Source: Cryobacterium mannosilyticum (GTDB lineage Bacteria; Actinomycetota; Actinomycetes; Actinomycetales; Microbacteriaceae). From it: DNA of 64,000 nucleotides. Below are positions 41,225 through 48,767 of this stretch, one piece after another. The stretch spans positions 72,579-136,578 of the forward strand of contig NZ_SOFM01000009.1 in assembly GCF_004402705.1 (NCBI RefSeq), read 5' to 3'. Positions within the stretch are counted from its first letter, which is position 1, and each line of letters starts with the position of its first letter. Made by a program: the position numbers and the translations under genes. The notes below the pieces were generated by a model that saw nothing but the letters and a program-made list of their open reading frames with translations, was not told the DNA's origin and searched no databases.

Positions 41225-41547
41225 GAGCTCGCCGGGACCAGTTCGTAGCCTGCCTCATCGATGGCGGCAGCCACGGCGGCCGCGTCGAGCGGGGCGGCAC
41301 TGGAGACGGTGACCACCGAGACACCACCCGGGACGAGTGCGACCGTGACATTCTCGGGGCCGGCCAATTTACCGACTTCCGCCGTGACGCTGGCGACACA
41401 GTGCGAACAGGTCATCCCGGTCACCCGGTAGGTTGCGGTGGACGCGTCACGGGGGAGTGCCGTTGTGCTTTCGCCGTGATCTGAGTGCGAATCGCAGGTG
41501 CAGGATGCATCAGTCAGGCCGAGGTCGTTCACATTCGTGGTGTGCAT
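41221..41547 (-). CDS. copZ: CopZ-like copper chaperone with Cys/His extension
   Basis: A 108-residue cytosolic chaperone that hands Cu(I) to CopA and CsoR. The HMA domain has GMTCSHCVASV (Cys47, Cys50). A 36-residue N-terminal extension carries Cys16, Cys18 and several His/Asp (DASCTCDSHSDHGE), unusual for the normal 70-residue CopZ and likely a second metal site. ATG at 41547 has AAAGGAA before it. It is first gene of the copZA operon behind two CsoR boxes. Confidence 0.9.
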   Translation of the reverse strand: MHTTNVNDLGLTDASCTCDSHSDHGESTTALPRDASTATYRVTGMTCSHCVASVTAEVGKLAGPENVTVALVPGGVSVVTVSSAAPLDAAAVAAAIDEAGYELVPASS

Positions 41548-41598
41548 AAGATTCAGTGTTCCTTTCGATCCGCGACGTTTTCGCGAACTCTCGCCGTC

Positions 41599-41613
41599 TA
41601 CCCCTGTGGGGTA
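41599..41613. promoter_or_regulatory. CsoR-type operator 1 (copZA side)
   Basis: TACCCC-TGT-GGGGTA is a perfect 15-bp palindrome 52 bases before the copZ start, with the same core and central TGT as the next box. Confidence 0.75.
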
Positions 41614-41624
41614 ACGAAACAATT

Positions 41625-41641
41625 ATACCCCTGTGGGGTAT
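41625..41641. promoter_or_regulatory. CsoR-type operator 2 (csoR side)
   Basis: ATACCCC-TGT-GGGGTAT is a perfect 17-bp palindrome, 26 bases centre to centre from operator 1. The two boxes span the divergent copZA/csoR promoter region, fitting co-repression and autoregulation by CsoR tetramers. Confidence 0.8.
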
Positions 41642-41716
41642 GATTATGTGACGATGAGATCCCGGACTGCGGACGGCGTGGTTTTGGTCCGGTGTGGAGA
41701 TGAGAATGGAACGACA

Positions 41717-42040
41717 ATGAGTGAGTCAATCGAAGCCTCGACCGGGGAGCACTCCGCTCATCACGGCTATATCTCCGGCAAGGATGCCTATCTCAAGCGG
41801 CTGCGTCGGATCGAAGGGCAGGCCAGGGGCATCCAGGGGATGGTCTCCGACGAGAAGTACTGTATCGATATCCTCACCCAGATTTCGGCGATGACGAGCG
41901 CCTTGCAGTCCGTTGCGCTCGGCCTGCTCGACGACCACCTGAACCATTGCGTCGTGTCCGCCGTCGCGGCCGGAGGCGAGGAGGGGGTCCTCAAGATCAA
42001 AGAGGCCTCGGAGGCGATCGCCCGGCTGGTTCGTTCCTGA
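41717..42040 (+). CDS. csoR: copper-sensing transcriptional repressor CsoR
   Basis: A 107-residue all-helical repressor released from DNA by Cu(I). The W-fingerprint residues are Cys49 (EKYCIDILTQ), His74 and Cys78 (DDHLNHCV), the C-H-C ligand set of copper-type CsoR rather than nickel-type RcnR. The DNA-contacting RLRRIEGQARGI segment is intact. A His-bearing N-terminus (GEHSAHHG) is an extra. ATG at 41717 was chosen because in-frame codons before it run through the operator region. It is divergent from copZA. Confidence 0.93.
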   Translation: MSESIEASTGEHSAHHGYISGKDAYLKRLRRIEGQARGIQGMVSDEKYCIDILTQISAMTSALQSVALGLLDDHLNHCVVSAVAAGGEEGVLKIKEASEAIARLVRS

Positions 42041-42118
42041 CCCGGGGCGGACGCCGTCGAGGACGGCGCTCACGACTTGGAGGAAACGGACGTCCTGCGG
42101 GGGCGACTCGCCGTCTAC

Positions 42119-43480
42119 TCATGGCAGCCTCCGCAAGCCCCGCACCAGCGGCGCCTTCCCGAGGGCGGTGCGCTCCACGGCGTCAACCACTCGCACGTCG
42201 AGGGCGGTACCGACGACTCCCGCTGATTCCAGGGCCGCCGCCAGGCCGGTGCGAACCTGCTCCACCGATGCCGACGCGGCCAGGCCGGCCAGCATAACCC
42301 GGAGGGTTGCCGGCTCCTGGATGACCTGCCAGCCCGCGATCGTTGCGTCGTCCAGGACGTTGTGGAAGACGTTTGGGTGAATGCTGACCTCGCCTGTGAT
42401 CCCGGGCAGTATCAGAACGTCCTCGATCCGGCCCTCAATTCCGGCTAGGCGGGCGAATGAACGACCGCACGGGCAGCCGCGGCCGTCGATACCGACGCTG
42501 TCGGACATCTCATAGCGGATCAGCGGCAGGGTGCGGGAGAACAAGACGGTGACCAGGATCCTGGCGCCGATCGTCCCAGGCGGAACCGTCAGGCCGGCCA
42601 GGTCCACAGGTTCCACGATCACTAGGTCCTCGTAGATGTGGCTCGTGTGAAACACACAGGGCGACGCGATGCCCGCCGTTTCGGTGGCGGCGTAGACGTC
42701 AAAGGGCGCTGACTCCCAGGCTGCCTGTATCTCGGCGGCGGACCGCACGGTCAGCACCTCGGAAGCAGACACGACCGACTGCGGCGAAATGCGCAGGCCG
42801 CCTGCGCGCTGCTCTGCGGCCAGAGGCTTGAGCGCCGACGCGTATCCAACGAGGAGCCGAGGCTGGAAGGAATTCAACGCGGCGACGATCTCCCGTACTG
42901 GACTTGTCGCGTCCAGCCGGAGCGTCGGCACGAGCCTGGATCGCAAGGAGGCCCCGACCACCGCCGATTGATGCGTCGGTGTGCGGGAGCTGACCATGGC
43001 AACTCGCAGCGGATGAGCCAGCCCGGCAGGAACGCCGGCCCAGTCGTTGGCTCGGGCATAGGAAGCGAGCACCGTGGCCCATTCGCGCCGATTCCAGATG
43101 AAGATGCCTCGCCGCCCGGTGGTGCCTGCCGTTGCGGCTGCCCACCAGCGACCCCGCCAGGGACGCCCCGGGTCCGTGCCGGTCGCCACCAGATTGCGCA
43201 GATGCTCCTCCACGTCTGCTAATCGCAGCCCGGGATCGGTCACAGCCTCGTCGAAGTGGCTCATCAGGTCAGCCTTCGTCACCGCAGGTAGTTGGGACAA
43301 CGGCGCGTCAAACAATCCGGCGTGATGCTGTCGATAGAACTGGGAGCCGGCGTATGCCGCTCGCCGGAGCTCCTGCAACGCCCGTGCCTGATGGGCCTCG
43401 ATTTGCTGGCGGCTCCAGCGGTCCCTGGCCTTCCAGCGTGCCCGGAAGTAAAGAAGCTCTGACAAGAGGCGGATGTCCAT
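42119..43480 (-). CDS. phenylacetate-CoA ligase family adenylate-forming enzyme
   Basis: A 453-residue enzyme of the PaaK/CapK-type AMP-forming family, which activates a carboxylate with ATP. The adenylation motifs are ATAGTTGRRGIFIWNR near residue 117, YAATETAGIAS near residue 264, and a C-terminal GRIEDVLIL hinge. The part GCPCGRSFARL has the Cys pair seen in several PaaK relatives. The substrate is unknown. ATG at 43480 was chosen; the very long open frame upstream is antisense to the alcohol dehydrogenase. An imperfect CsoR box lies 66 bases upstream, so it may be copper-responsive and could activate an acid for a copper-binding metabolite; that is speculation. Confidence 0.78.
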   Translation of the reverse strand: MDIRLLSELLYFRARWKARDRWSRQQIEAHQARALQELRRAAYAGSQFYRQHHAGLFDAPLSQLPAVTKADLMSHFDEAVTDPGLRLADVEEHLRNLVATGTDPGRPWRGRWWAAATAGTTGRRGIFIWNRREWATVLASYARANDWAGVPAGLAHPLRVAMVSSRTPTHQSAVVGASLRSRLVPTLRLDATSPVREIVAALNSFQPRLLVGYASALKPLAAEQRAGGLRISPQSVVSASEVLTVRSAAEIQAAWESAPFDVYAATETAGIASPCVFHTSHIYEDLVIVEPVDLAGLTVPPGTIGARILVTVLFSRTLPLIRYEMSDSVGIDGRGCPCGRSFARLAGIEGRIEDVLILPGITGEVSIHPNVFHNVLDDATIAGWQVIQEPATLRVMLAGLAASASVEQVRTGLAAALESAGVVGTALDVRVVDAVERTALGKAPLVRGLRRLP

Positions 43481-43545
43481 GCGGAACCCCTGTCGTGAAC
43501 AAGACGGTGTGGGTTGATCCGGGCTAATCATATCCCCAACTGTGA

Positions 43546-43562
43546 ATACCCTCCAGGGGTAC
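43546..43562. promoter_or_regulatory. imperfect CsoR-type operator upstream of the adenylate-forming enzyme
   Basis: ATACCCT-CCA-GGGGTAC has the same 7-3-7 layout as the three perfect CsoR boxes, with one mismatch in each arm. It lies in the 213-base gap between the divergent adenylate-forming enzyme and alcohol dehydrogenase genes, 66 bases from the former's start. Confidence 0.5.
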
Positions 43563-43693
43563 CGAGGGCCGGGAGCAGGTCCGCATACTCGACAAGTACC
43601 GCTAGCGGACCCGATCAGTCGGTCCGAACAGTCAGGGTCGAGCAACGGACCCTGAGGCCTTTCGCGGGTAGCGTGGCCGGCGAGGAGGAAGCC

Positions 43694-44698
43694 ATGGACG
43701 CCATGCGGGCCTGGTCGGTTGAATCGGGCCGGCACCGACTCATCCTCGGGGAGAAGCCGGTCCCTGAGCCGGCCGCGGACGAGGTGCTCATCGAGGTCCT
43801 CGCGTGCGGCGTCTGCCGCACCGACCTGCACGTCATCGACGGTGAACTCGCACCGCACCGTCCGGACGTGACCCCCGGCCACCAGATCGTCGGCACGGTG
43901 GTGGGGCGCGGCGCCGCGGTGCTCGGATTGCAGAACGGAGACCTGGTCGGCGGCGCCTGGCTGCGGAAGACCTGCGGAACCTGCGAATGGTGTCGCACCG
44001 GCCGGGAGAACCTCTGCGAGGGGGCCCTCTTCACCGGGTGGGACGCCGACGGGGGATTCGCGCGCTACACGACCGTCCCGGAGGCCTTCGCCTACCCGTT
44101 GCCGGACGGCACCGACCCGGTCCAGACGGCACCGCTGCTCTGCGCGGGCATCATCGGCTACCGGGCGTTGTCGCGGGCGAACGTGCCGCCCGGTGGGCGG
44201 CTCGGGATCTACGGCTTCGGTTCGAGCGCACAACTCACGGCGAGGCTGGCCCTGGCCGGCGGAATCGACGTGTTCGCCATGACCCGCGGTGAACGCAACC
44301 GGGACCTGGCCCGCCGTCTCGGCTTGTCCTTCGTCGGCGACGCGGAGGCCGCTCCGCCGGTCCCGCTGGATTCCGCGATCCTGTTCGCCCCGGCCGGCAA
44401 CCTGGTTCCGGTGGCGCTGCGGGCGACCAGGCGAGGAGGCACGGTGGTCGTCGCGGGGATCCACCTCTCGGACGTCCCCTCGCTCGACTACGAGGCCGAC
44501 CTGTTCTACGAGCGGGACCTCCGCAGCGTGACGGCGAACACCCGGTCCGACGGCGCCGCGTTCCTTCGCCTGGCGCACAACCTCGACCTCGTCCCCGAGA
44601 CCACCGTGTATCCGTTCGACGAGGTTGATCGTGCCGTCGCCGACCTGCGCGCGGGAGCTGCTGCGGGTTCGCTGGTGATCGATCTGCGGAGCGGCTGA
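43694..44698 (+). CDS. zinc-dependent alcohol dehydrogenase
   Basis: A 334-residue medium-chain dehydrogenase/reductase oxidising an alcohol with NAD(P). Catalytic zinc ligands are in ACGVCRTDLH near residue 39 (Cys), TPGHQIVG near residue 61 (His) and LLCAGIIGY near residue 150 (Cys). The structural zinc cluster is CGTCEWCRTGRENLC near residue 96. The Rossmann motif is IYGFGSSAQL. The sequence resembles AdhA-like enzymes with a short C-terminus. ATG at 43694 has GAGGAGGAA. It marks the return to core-like sequence right of the copper island. Confidence 0.88.
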   Translation: MDAMRAWSVESGRHRLILGEKPVPEPAADEVLIEVLACGVCRTDLHVIDGELAPHRPDVTPGHQIVGTVVGRGAAVLGLQNGDLVGGAWLRKTCGTCEWCRTGRENLCEGALFTGWDADGGFARYTTVPEAFAYPLPDGTDPVQTAPLLCAGIIGYRALSRANVPPGGRLGIYGFGSSAQLTARLALAGGIDVFAMTRGERNRDLARRLGLSFVGDAEAAPPVPLDSAILFAPAGNLVPVALRATRRGGTVVVAGIHLSDVPSLDYEADLFYERDLRSVTANTRSDGAAFLRLAHNLDLVPETTVYPFDEVDRAVADLRAGAAAGSLVIDLRSG

Positions 44699-44726
44699 GC
44701 TCGCCCCGGGTTGATAGATTCGGTGC

Positions 44727-45548
44727 ATGCGAGAACTACAGGCGCGGATCATCGCGGAACTGAACGTGTCCCCGACCATTGAGCCGGCGCTCGAGTTGCG
44801 CCGCAGGGCCCAGTTCCTCGTGGACTACCTCCGGCGCACCGGGGCGAAGGGCCTCGTGCTCGGGATCAGCGGCGGCCAGGATTCGAGCCTGGCCGGACGG
44901 CTCTGCCAGCTTGCCGTCGAGCAGCTGGCCGCCGAGGGGCACCCGGCGACCTTCCTCGCCGTGCGCCTGCCCTACGCGGTGCAACGGGACGAGGACGACG
45001 CCCAGCTCGCCCTGGAATTCATCCGGCCCCAGTCGAGCGCAGCCTTCAACATCCAGCGCGCCGTCGACGGGATCGACGCCGAATACCTCGTCAGCATGGG
45101 CCGGGAGCTCCCCGACTTCGACAAGGGCAACGTCAAGGCCCGCGCCCGGATGGTCGCCCAATACGCCCTCGCGGGCGCACAGGGGCTCCTCGTCGTGGGC
45201 ACCGATCACGCGGCCGAGGCGGTCACCGGGTTCTTCACCAAGTACGGAGACGGCGGAACGGACATCCTGCCGCTCACGGGGCTGACCAAACGGCAGGGGC
45301 GCGCGCTCCTGGTCGAACTCGGCGCCCCCGAGCGGCTCTACCAGAAACAGCCGACCGCAGACCTGCTCGACGACACCCCCGGCCAGACCGACGAGGACAA
45401 CCTGGGCCTGCGGTACGAGCAGATCGACGACTACCTCGAGGGGCGCCAGGTCGACGATGCCGTGGCCGACGCCATCGAGAAGCGCTACCTGGCCACCGAG
45501 CACAAGCGCCGCGTGCCGGCGTCGATGTTCGATGAGTGGTGGCGTTAG
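44727..45548 (+). CDS. nadE: NH3-dependent NAD+ synthetase
   Basis: A 273-residue enzyme that amidates deamido-NAD with ammonia and ATP, the last step of NAD synthesis. The PP-loop LGISGGQDSSLAGRL is near residue 46. Substrate segments include VGTDHAAEAVTGFFTKYGDGG near residue 157 and PTADLLDDTPGQTDE. It lacks a glutaminase domain, so it is the ammonia-dependent type, and its length is normal for that type. It lies 28 bases after the dehydrogenase gene. Confidence 0.95.
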   Translation: MRELQARIIAELNVSPTIEPALELRRRAQFLVDYLRRTGAKGLVLGISGGQDSSLAGRLCQLAVEQLAAEGHPATFLAVRLPYAVQRDEDDAQLALEFIRPQSSAAFNIQRAVDGIDAEYLVSMGRELPDFDKGNVKARARMVAQYALAGAQGLLVVGTDHAAEAVTGFFTKYGDGGTDILPLTGLTKRQGRALLVELGAPERLYQKQPTADLLDDTPGQTDEDNLGLRYEQIDDYLEGRQVDDAVADAIEKRYLATEHKRRVPASMFDEWWR

Positions 45549-45585
45549 GGCGGATCGTCAGGGCGGCGGGATCGTGCGGACGGAT

Positions 45586-46341
45586 CTAAGAAGCGGAGTA
45601 CGGCGCGGGCCGCACCTCGAGCGCCTGCACGTCGTCGAGGAGGCGCTGGGTCTCCGTCGACGGTGAGGCCGGGGTGGTGGCGTAGTTCAACGGTGCCGGG
45701 TTCAACGGTGCCGGGTTCAACGGTGCCGGGTTCAACGGTGCCGGCACCGGCGCAGCCTGCGGGGTCGAGTACTGGTCGTGGTGTTGTTGCGCGGCCCACG
45801 CATCCTGCTCGGCGAGCAGGCTCTTCTCGGAGGTGGTGTTCGCCACCTTCCACCGGTCCAGGTCACTGAGGAAGACCTTGCGCGCCCGAGCAGGCTTGTG
45901 CTGCCATTCGATCAGACGGTCACGGAACTCGAGCAGAGCCGGTTCAAGCTGGTAGCCGAAGGTGGCGGAGGTGCGCTTGAGCTCGGCCAGCTGGTGCGCG
46001 GCCCAATTCGCGGCCACAGCAGACCCCTTGATCGGCAGGAGGCGCAGCTGGATGTCGGCCTGGCCGACGGCGCGGTCCGCCATGACCTGCTCCTGGGGGC
46101 TCAGCGAGTTCCAGACGGATGCCTCGGTCGCCGCGTCCACCAGGGCGCCGATGACGGCCGCCTTCAGCTCTCGATCATGCTGGGCGAGCAGGTGGCGGAT
46201 TGCTCCTCGGGAGATCCACGCGGCCAGCAGGCTGGCCACGATGATCGCGACGACAAGCACCACGGCGCTGAACACCATGGTCTGATTGCTGGCTGCCGTG
46301 AGCCAGGACACGAAACTATTCCACCACTGCATGAGCGGCAC
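45586..46341 (-). CDS. membrane-anchored hypothetical protein with Pro-rich repeat
   Basis: A 251-residue protein with one N-terminal membrane helix (TMVFSAVVLVVAIIVASLLAAWI), a long helical cytosolic part (residues 45-190) and a C-terminal repeat of the pentapeptide APLNP (four DNA units of 15 bp). I recognise no named family. The start is GTG 46341 or ATG 46332. It is convergent with nadE. Confidence 0.6.
   Translation of the reverse strand: MPLMQWWNSFVSWLTAASNQTMVFSAVVLVVAIIVASLLAAWISRGAIRHLLAQHDRELKAAVIGALVDAATEASVWNSLSPQEQVMADRAVGQADIQLRLLPIKGSAVAANWAAHQLAELKRTSATFGYQLEPALLEFRDRLIEWQHKPARARKVFLSDLDRWKVANTTSEKSLLAEQDAWAAQQHHDQYSTPQAAPVPAPLNPAPLNPAPLNPAPLNYATTPASPSTETQRLLDDVQALEVRPAPYSAS
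45685..45744. repeat. 15-bp exact tandem repeat, four copies
   Basis: GTTCAACGGTGCCGG is repeated four times without a mismatch. On the minus strand it encodes APLNP units in the C-terminal part of the hypothetical membrane protein. The frame is kept. Confidence 0.9.
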
Positions 46342-46419
46342 TTTACCGGGACCGATCCCGGTTCGCGGGGAACACGCCCGGCGTGCCTGAAAGGTCGTGT
46401 CGGCGAAGATGCAGAAGAC

Positions 46420-46800
46420 TCACCGGAAGCAATCCGCGGCGTCGTCGATGTTCCAGAAGGTGCCGAGGGCCGTCGTCCGGGTGGACGCCAGGAGACGCCG
46501 CGCAGCGAAGCGCTCGTCGAGGCCGTCGGTGCTTCGTTCGATGTGGCCGAGCACCGCCCCGCTACGGGTGACCACGCGCCAGAGGCCGTCGGCGACGGGC
46601 AACAGGGAGAGGCCGCGGACGGTTCCGGTCGCCGGCCCGGGAGGACGGCCGGGCTGAAGAGGAAGGCGGGACTGAAGAGGAAGGCGGGATTGAAGAGGAC
46701 GGCCGGACTGAAGAGGACGGCCGGACTGAAGAGGATGGCCGGACTGAAGAGGATGGCCGGACTGAGGAGAACGGTTCGGCAGGGCAGCAGCTGTGGACAA
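46420..46800 (-). CDS. conserved hypothetical protein with expanded PLQSG repeat
   Basis: A 126-residue protein. The C-terminal 60 residues look like a real conserved actinobacterial module (GLWRVVTRSGAVLGHIER, AARRLLASTRTTALGTFW, DDAADCFR). The N-terminal part is a repeat of a six-residue unit of the type HPLQSG/RLPLQS. The start is TTG at 46800, with GGAGG five bases before it (46806-46810 on the plus strand). Its function is unknown. The repeat looks recently expanded, because two pairs of adjacent units are identical. Confidence 0.6.
   Translation of the reverse strand: MSTAAALPNRSPQSGHPLQSGHPLQSGRPLQSGRPLQSRLPLQSRLPLQPGRPPGPATGTVRGLSLLPVADGLWRVVTRSGAVLGHIERSTDGLDERFAARRLLASTRTTALGTFWNIDDAADCFR
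46654..46779. repeat. 18-bp tandem repeat, seven copies
   Basis: The unit CTGAAGAGGAAGGCGGGA and close variants (AGGACGGCCGGA, AGGATGGCCGGA) occupy 46654-46779; the last copy is degenerate. Eighteen bases equal six codons, so the frame of the gene on the minus strand is kept. Confidence 0.88.
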
Positions 46801-47031
46801 GGAATCCTCCGATATCGGCCGGCCGCGGTTGATGGTGTCTCCACGCTACGGCCGGCCACCGACATTCAGTCCGGGGCTGCGGCGACCGGCTCGCTCCCGA
46901 GGGCGAGGTCCTGGCTGGCGAGGTCCAGATCGACCGCTTGTTCACCCGGGCCGTCTGCGCGACCACGATGCCGGCGACACCGAGCAGCGCCATCGCCGCG
47001 ACGCGAGGCGAGCGTAGAGGTATCCCACCGA
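46801..47031. other. 231-base region without a confident gene
   Basis: A minus-strand frame from 46993 begins with a hydrophobic stretch (ALLGVAGIVVAQTARVNKR), and another frame reads AVDLDLASQDLALGSEPVAAAPD before a stop. These could be two parts of one small frameshifted membrane protein, but neither has a ribosome site I trust. Confidence 0.3.
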
Positions 47032-48039
47032 CTAACGCAGTCCGGTGCCGTGCACGGCGAACGGCTCGATCGCCGCGATCTCGTCCGGGGTCAACGCCGG
47101 GGCGTCCAGGGCCGCCACGGTCTGCTCCAGCTGGCCGACGCTGCTCGCCCCGACCAGCACACTGGTCACCGACCGCTGGCGCAGGATCCAGGTCACGGCA
47201 AGCTGGGCCAGGGTCTGGCCGCGCTCGGCCGCGATGGCGTTCAGGCCGCGGACCCGCTCGAGATAGGTGTCGGTGAGGACATCCGAGGACAGGAACCGGC
47301 TTGTCGCCGCCCGGGAATCCGACGGGACGTTCCCCGACAGATACCGGTCGGTCAGGAGACCCTGGGCCAGCGGTGAGAAGCAGATGCTGCCCACGCCGAG
47401 CTCATCGAGCACCGGGAAGAGGCCGTCTTCGACATGGCGGTCGAACATCGAGTAGCGCGGCTGGTGAATCAGGAGCGGCACGTTGTACTCGGCCAGAGCG
47501 GCGGCGGCGGCCCGGGTCTGTTCCGGCGTGTAGCTGGAAATGCCCACGTAGAGGGCCTTGCCCTGCTGCACGGCGGAGGCCAGGGCTCCCATCGTCTCCT
47601 CGATCGGGGTCTCCGGGTCGGGGCGGTGGGAGTAGAAGATGTCGACGTAGTCCAGTCCGAGGCGGCCGAGGCTCGCGTCGAGGGAGGACAAGAGGTACTT
47701 GCGCGATCCGAAGTCACCGTACGGTCCGGGCCACATGTCGTAGCCGGCCTTGGTTGAGATGACCAGTTCGTCGCGGTAGGGACGGAAGTCTTCGGCGAAG
47801 ATCCGGCCGAAGTTCGTCTCGGCCGAGCCATAGGGAGGGCCGTAGTTGTTGGCCAGGTCGAAATGGGTCACTCCGAGGTCGAAGGCCCGGCGCAGGATGG
47901 CCCGTTGGGTGTCTGTCGGCCGGTCGTGCCCGAAATTGTGCCAGAGACCGAGTGAGAGTGCCGGAAGCTTGAGGCCGCTCCGTCCGGTGCGGCGATAGGT
48001 CATCTCGGAATAGCGGTTCTCAGCAGCAACGAAGGTCAT
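47032..48039 (-). CDS. aldo/keto reductase (L-glyceraldehyde-3-phosphate reductase-like)
   Basis: A 335-residue NADPH-dependent TIM-barrel reductase similar to YghZ/Mgr, which reduces small aldehydes. The catalytic tetrad region is HFDLANNYGPPYGSAE near residue 57 (Asp, Tyr), STKAGYDMWPGPYG near residue 96 (Lys) and IFYSHRPDPETP near residue 134 (His). The segment WHNFGHDRP near the N-terminus is characteristic of this group. It is divergent from msrA with 17 bases between starts. Confidence 0.88.
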   Translation of the reverse strand: MTFVAAENRYSEMTYRRTGRSGLKLPALSLGLWHNFGHDRPTDTQRAILRRAFDLGVTHFDLANNYGPPYGSAETNFGRIFAEDFRPYRDELVISTKAGYDMWPGPYGDFGSRKYLLSSLDASLGRLGLDYVDIFYSHRPDPETPIEETMGALASAVQQGKALYVGISSYTPEQTRAAAAALAEYNVPLLIHQPRYSMFDRHVEDGLFPVLDELGVGSICFSPLAQGLLTDRYLSGNVPSDSRAATSRFLSSDVLTDTYLERVRGLNAIAAERGQTLAQLAVTWILRQRSVTSVLVGASSVGQLEQTVAALDAPALTPDEIAAIEPFAVHGTGLR

Positions 48040-48056
48040 GCAGTTACTCTAGGACC

Positions 48057-48581
48057 GTGCAAACTTTTGTGGTCGCAGGTGGATGTTTCTGGTGTCTCGA
48101 CGCCGTGTATCGGGTGCTTCGCGGGGTGACCGACGTCGTGTCGGGCTACACCGGGGGAGACACGCCCGATCCCAGCTATGAGTCGGTCTGCACCGGCCGT
48201 ACCGGGCACGCGGAGGCGATCGCGGTCACCTTCGATCCGGAGGTCATCCCGGCCGGCGTGATCCTCGACGTCTTCTTCACCCTGCACGACCCGACCCAGC
48301 TGAACCGCCAGGGCGCCGACGTGGGAACCCAATACCGCTCCGCGATGTTCTACGCCGACGACGAACAGAAGCAGCTCTTCGAAAAGGCGCGCACGCGTGC
48401 CGCCGAATGGTGGGGCGAGGGCATCGTCACGACGATCCAGCCGCTCGGCGAGTACTTCGTCGCGGAGGACTACCACCAGGACTTCTTCGCCAAGAACCCC
48501 GGCCAGGGCTACTGCATGGCCGTTGCCCTGCCCAAGGTGAACAAGATCCGCAAGTCCTACGCGCAGTACATTCTTCCCTAG
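48057..48581 (+). CDS. msrA: peptide-methionine (S)-S-oxide reductase MsrA
   Basis: A 174-residue repair enzyme reducing methionine-S-sulfoxide in proteins. The nucleophilic motif GGCFWCLDAVY is near residue 9. Binding residues are in VSGYTGGDTPDPSYESVCTGRTGHAEA and later DVGTQYRSAMFY. The C-terminal region YHQDFFAKNPGQGYC carries the resolving Cys. The start is GTG at 48057. Length and motifs are complete. Confidence 0.95.
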   Translation: MQTFVVAGGCFWCLDAVYRVLRGVTDVVSGYTGGDTPDPSYESVCTGRTGHAEAIAVTFDPEVIPAGVILDVFFTLHDPTQLNRQGADVGTQYRSAMFYADDEQKQLFEKARTRAAEWWGEGIVTTIQPLGEYFVAEDYHQDFFAKNPGQGYCMAVALPKVNKIRKSYAQYILP

Positions 48582-48669
48582 CCCTCCACAGGCAGCGGAA
48601 CGGTTCCCTCGTCCACGTGGATGGCGGACCGGGCACGCACCGGCACGGCCCTGTCGCAGACTCGGAGCA

Positions 48670-48720
48670 CGCGACCCGGGGGTGACGGAGACAGGCACGA
48701 GCGTTCGCTCCCGGGTCGCG
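48670..48720. promoter_or_regulatory. long-loop inverted repeat between msrA and ssb
   Basis: CGCGACCCGGG (48670-48680) is perfectly complementary to CCCGGGTCGCG (48710-48720), leaving a 29-base loop. It could be a terminator for msrA or a protein-binding dyad; nothing decides between them. Confidence 0.35.
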
Positions 48721-48767
48721 CGCGCCGAGCCGTAGCCCGGCGCCCGTCGAGGTGCAGGGAGCACGCA

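Noticed and set aside
39353..41248. 631-codon plus-strand frame across copA
   Set aside because: It is antisense to an intact CopA and its product is a Gly/Glu/Ala/Asp-rich nonsense sequence.
19405..43693. Direct repeat of the tRNA-Arg 3' end (att site) at the right edge of the island
   Set aside because: GGTTCGATTCC and GGGGGCACCA were looked for near 38870-38930 and 43480-43700 and not found; no integrase is present either.
42119..44779. 886-codon frame as one giant protein
   Set aside because: Only the part from 43480 to 42119 shows ligase homology; the rest is antisense to the alcohol dehydrogenase.
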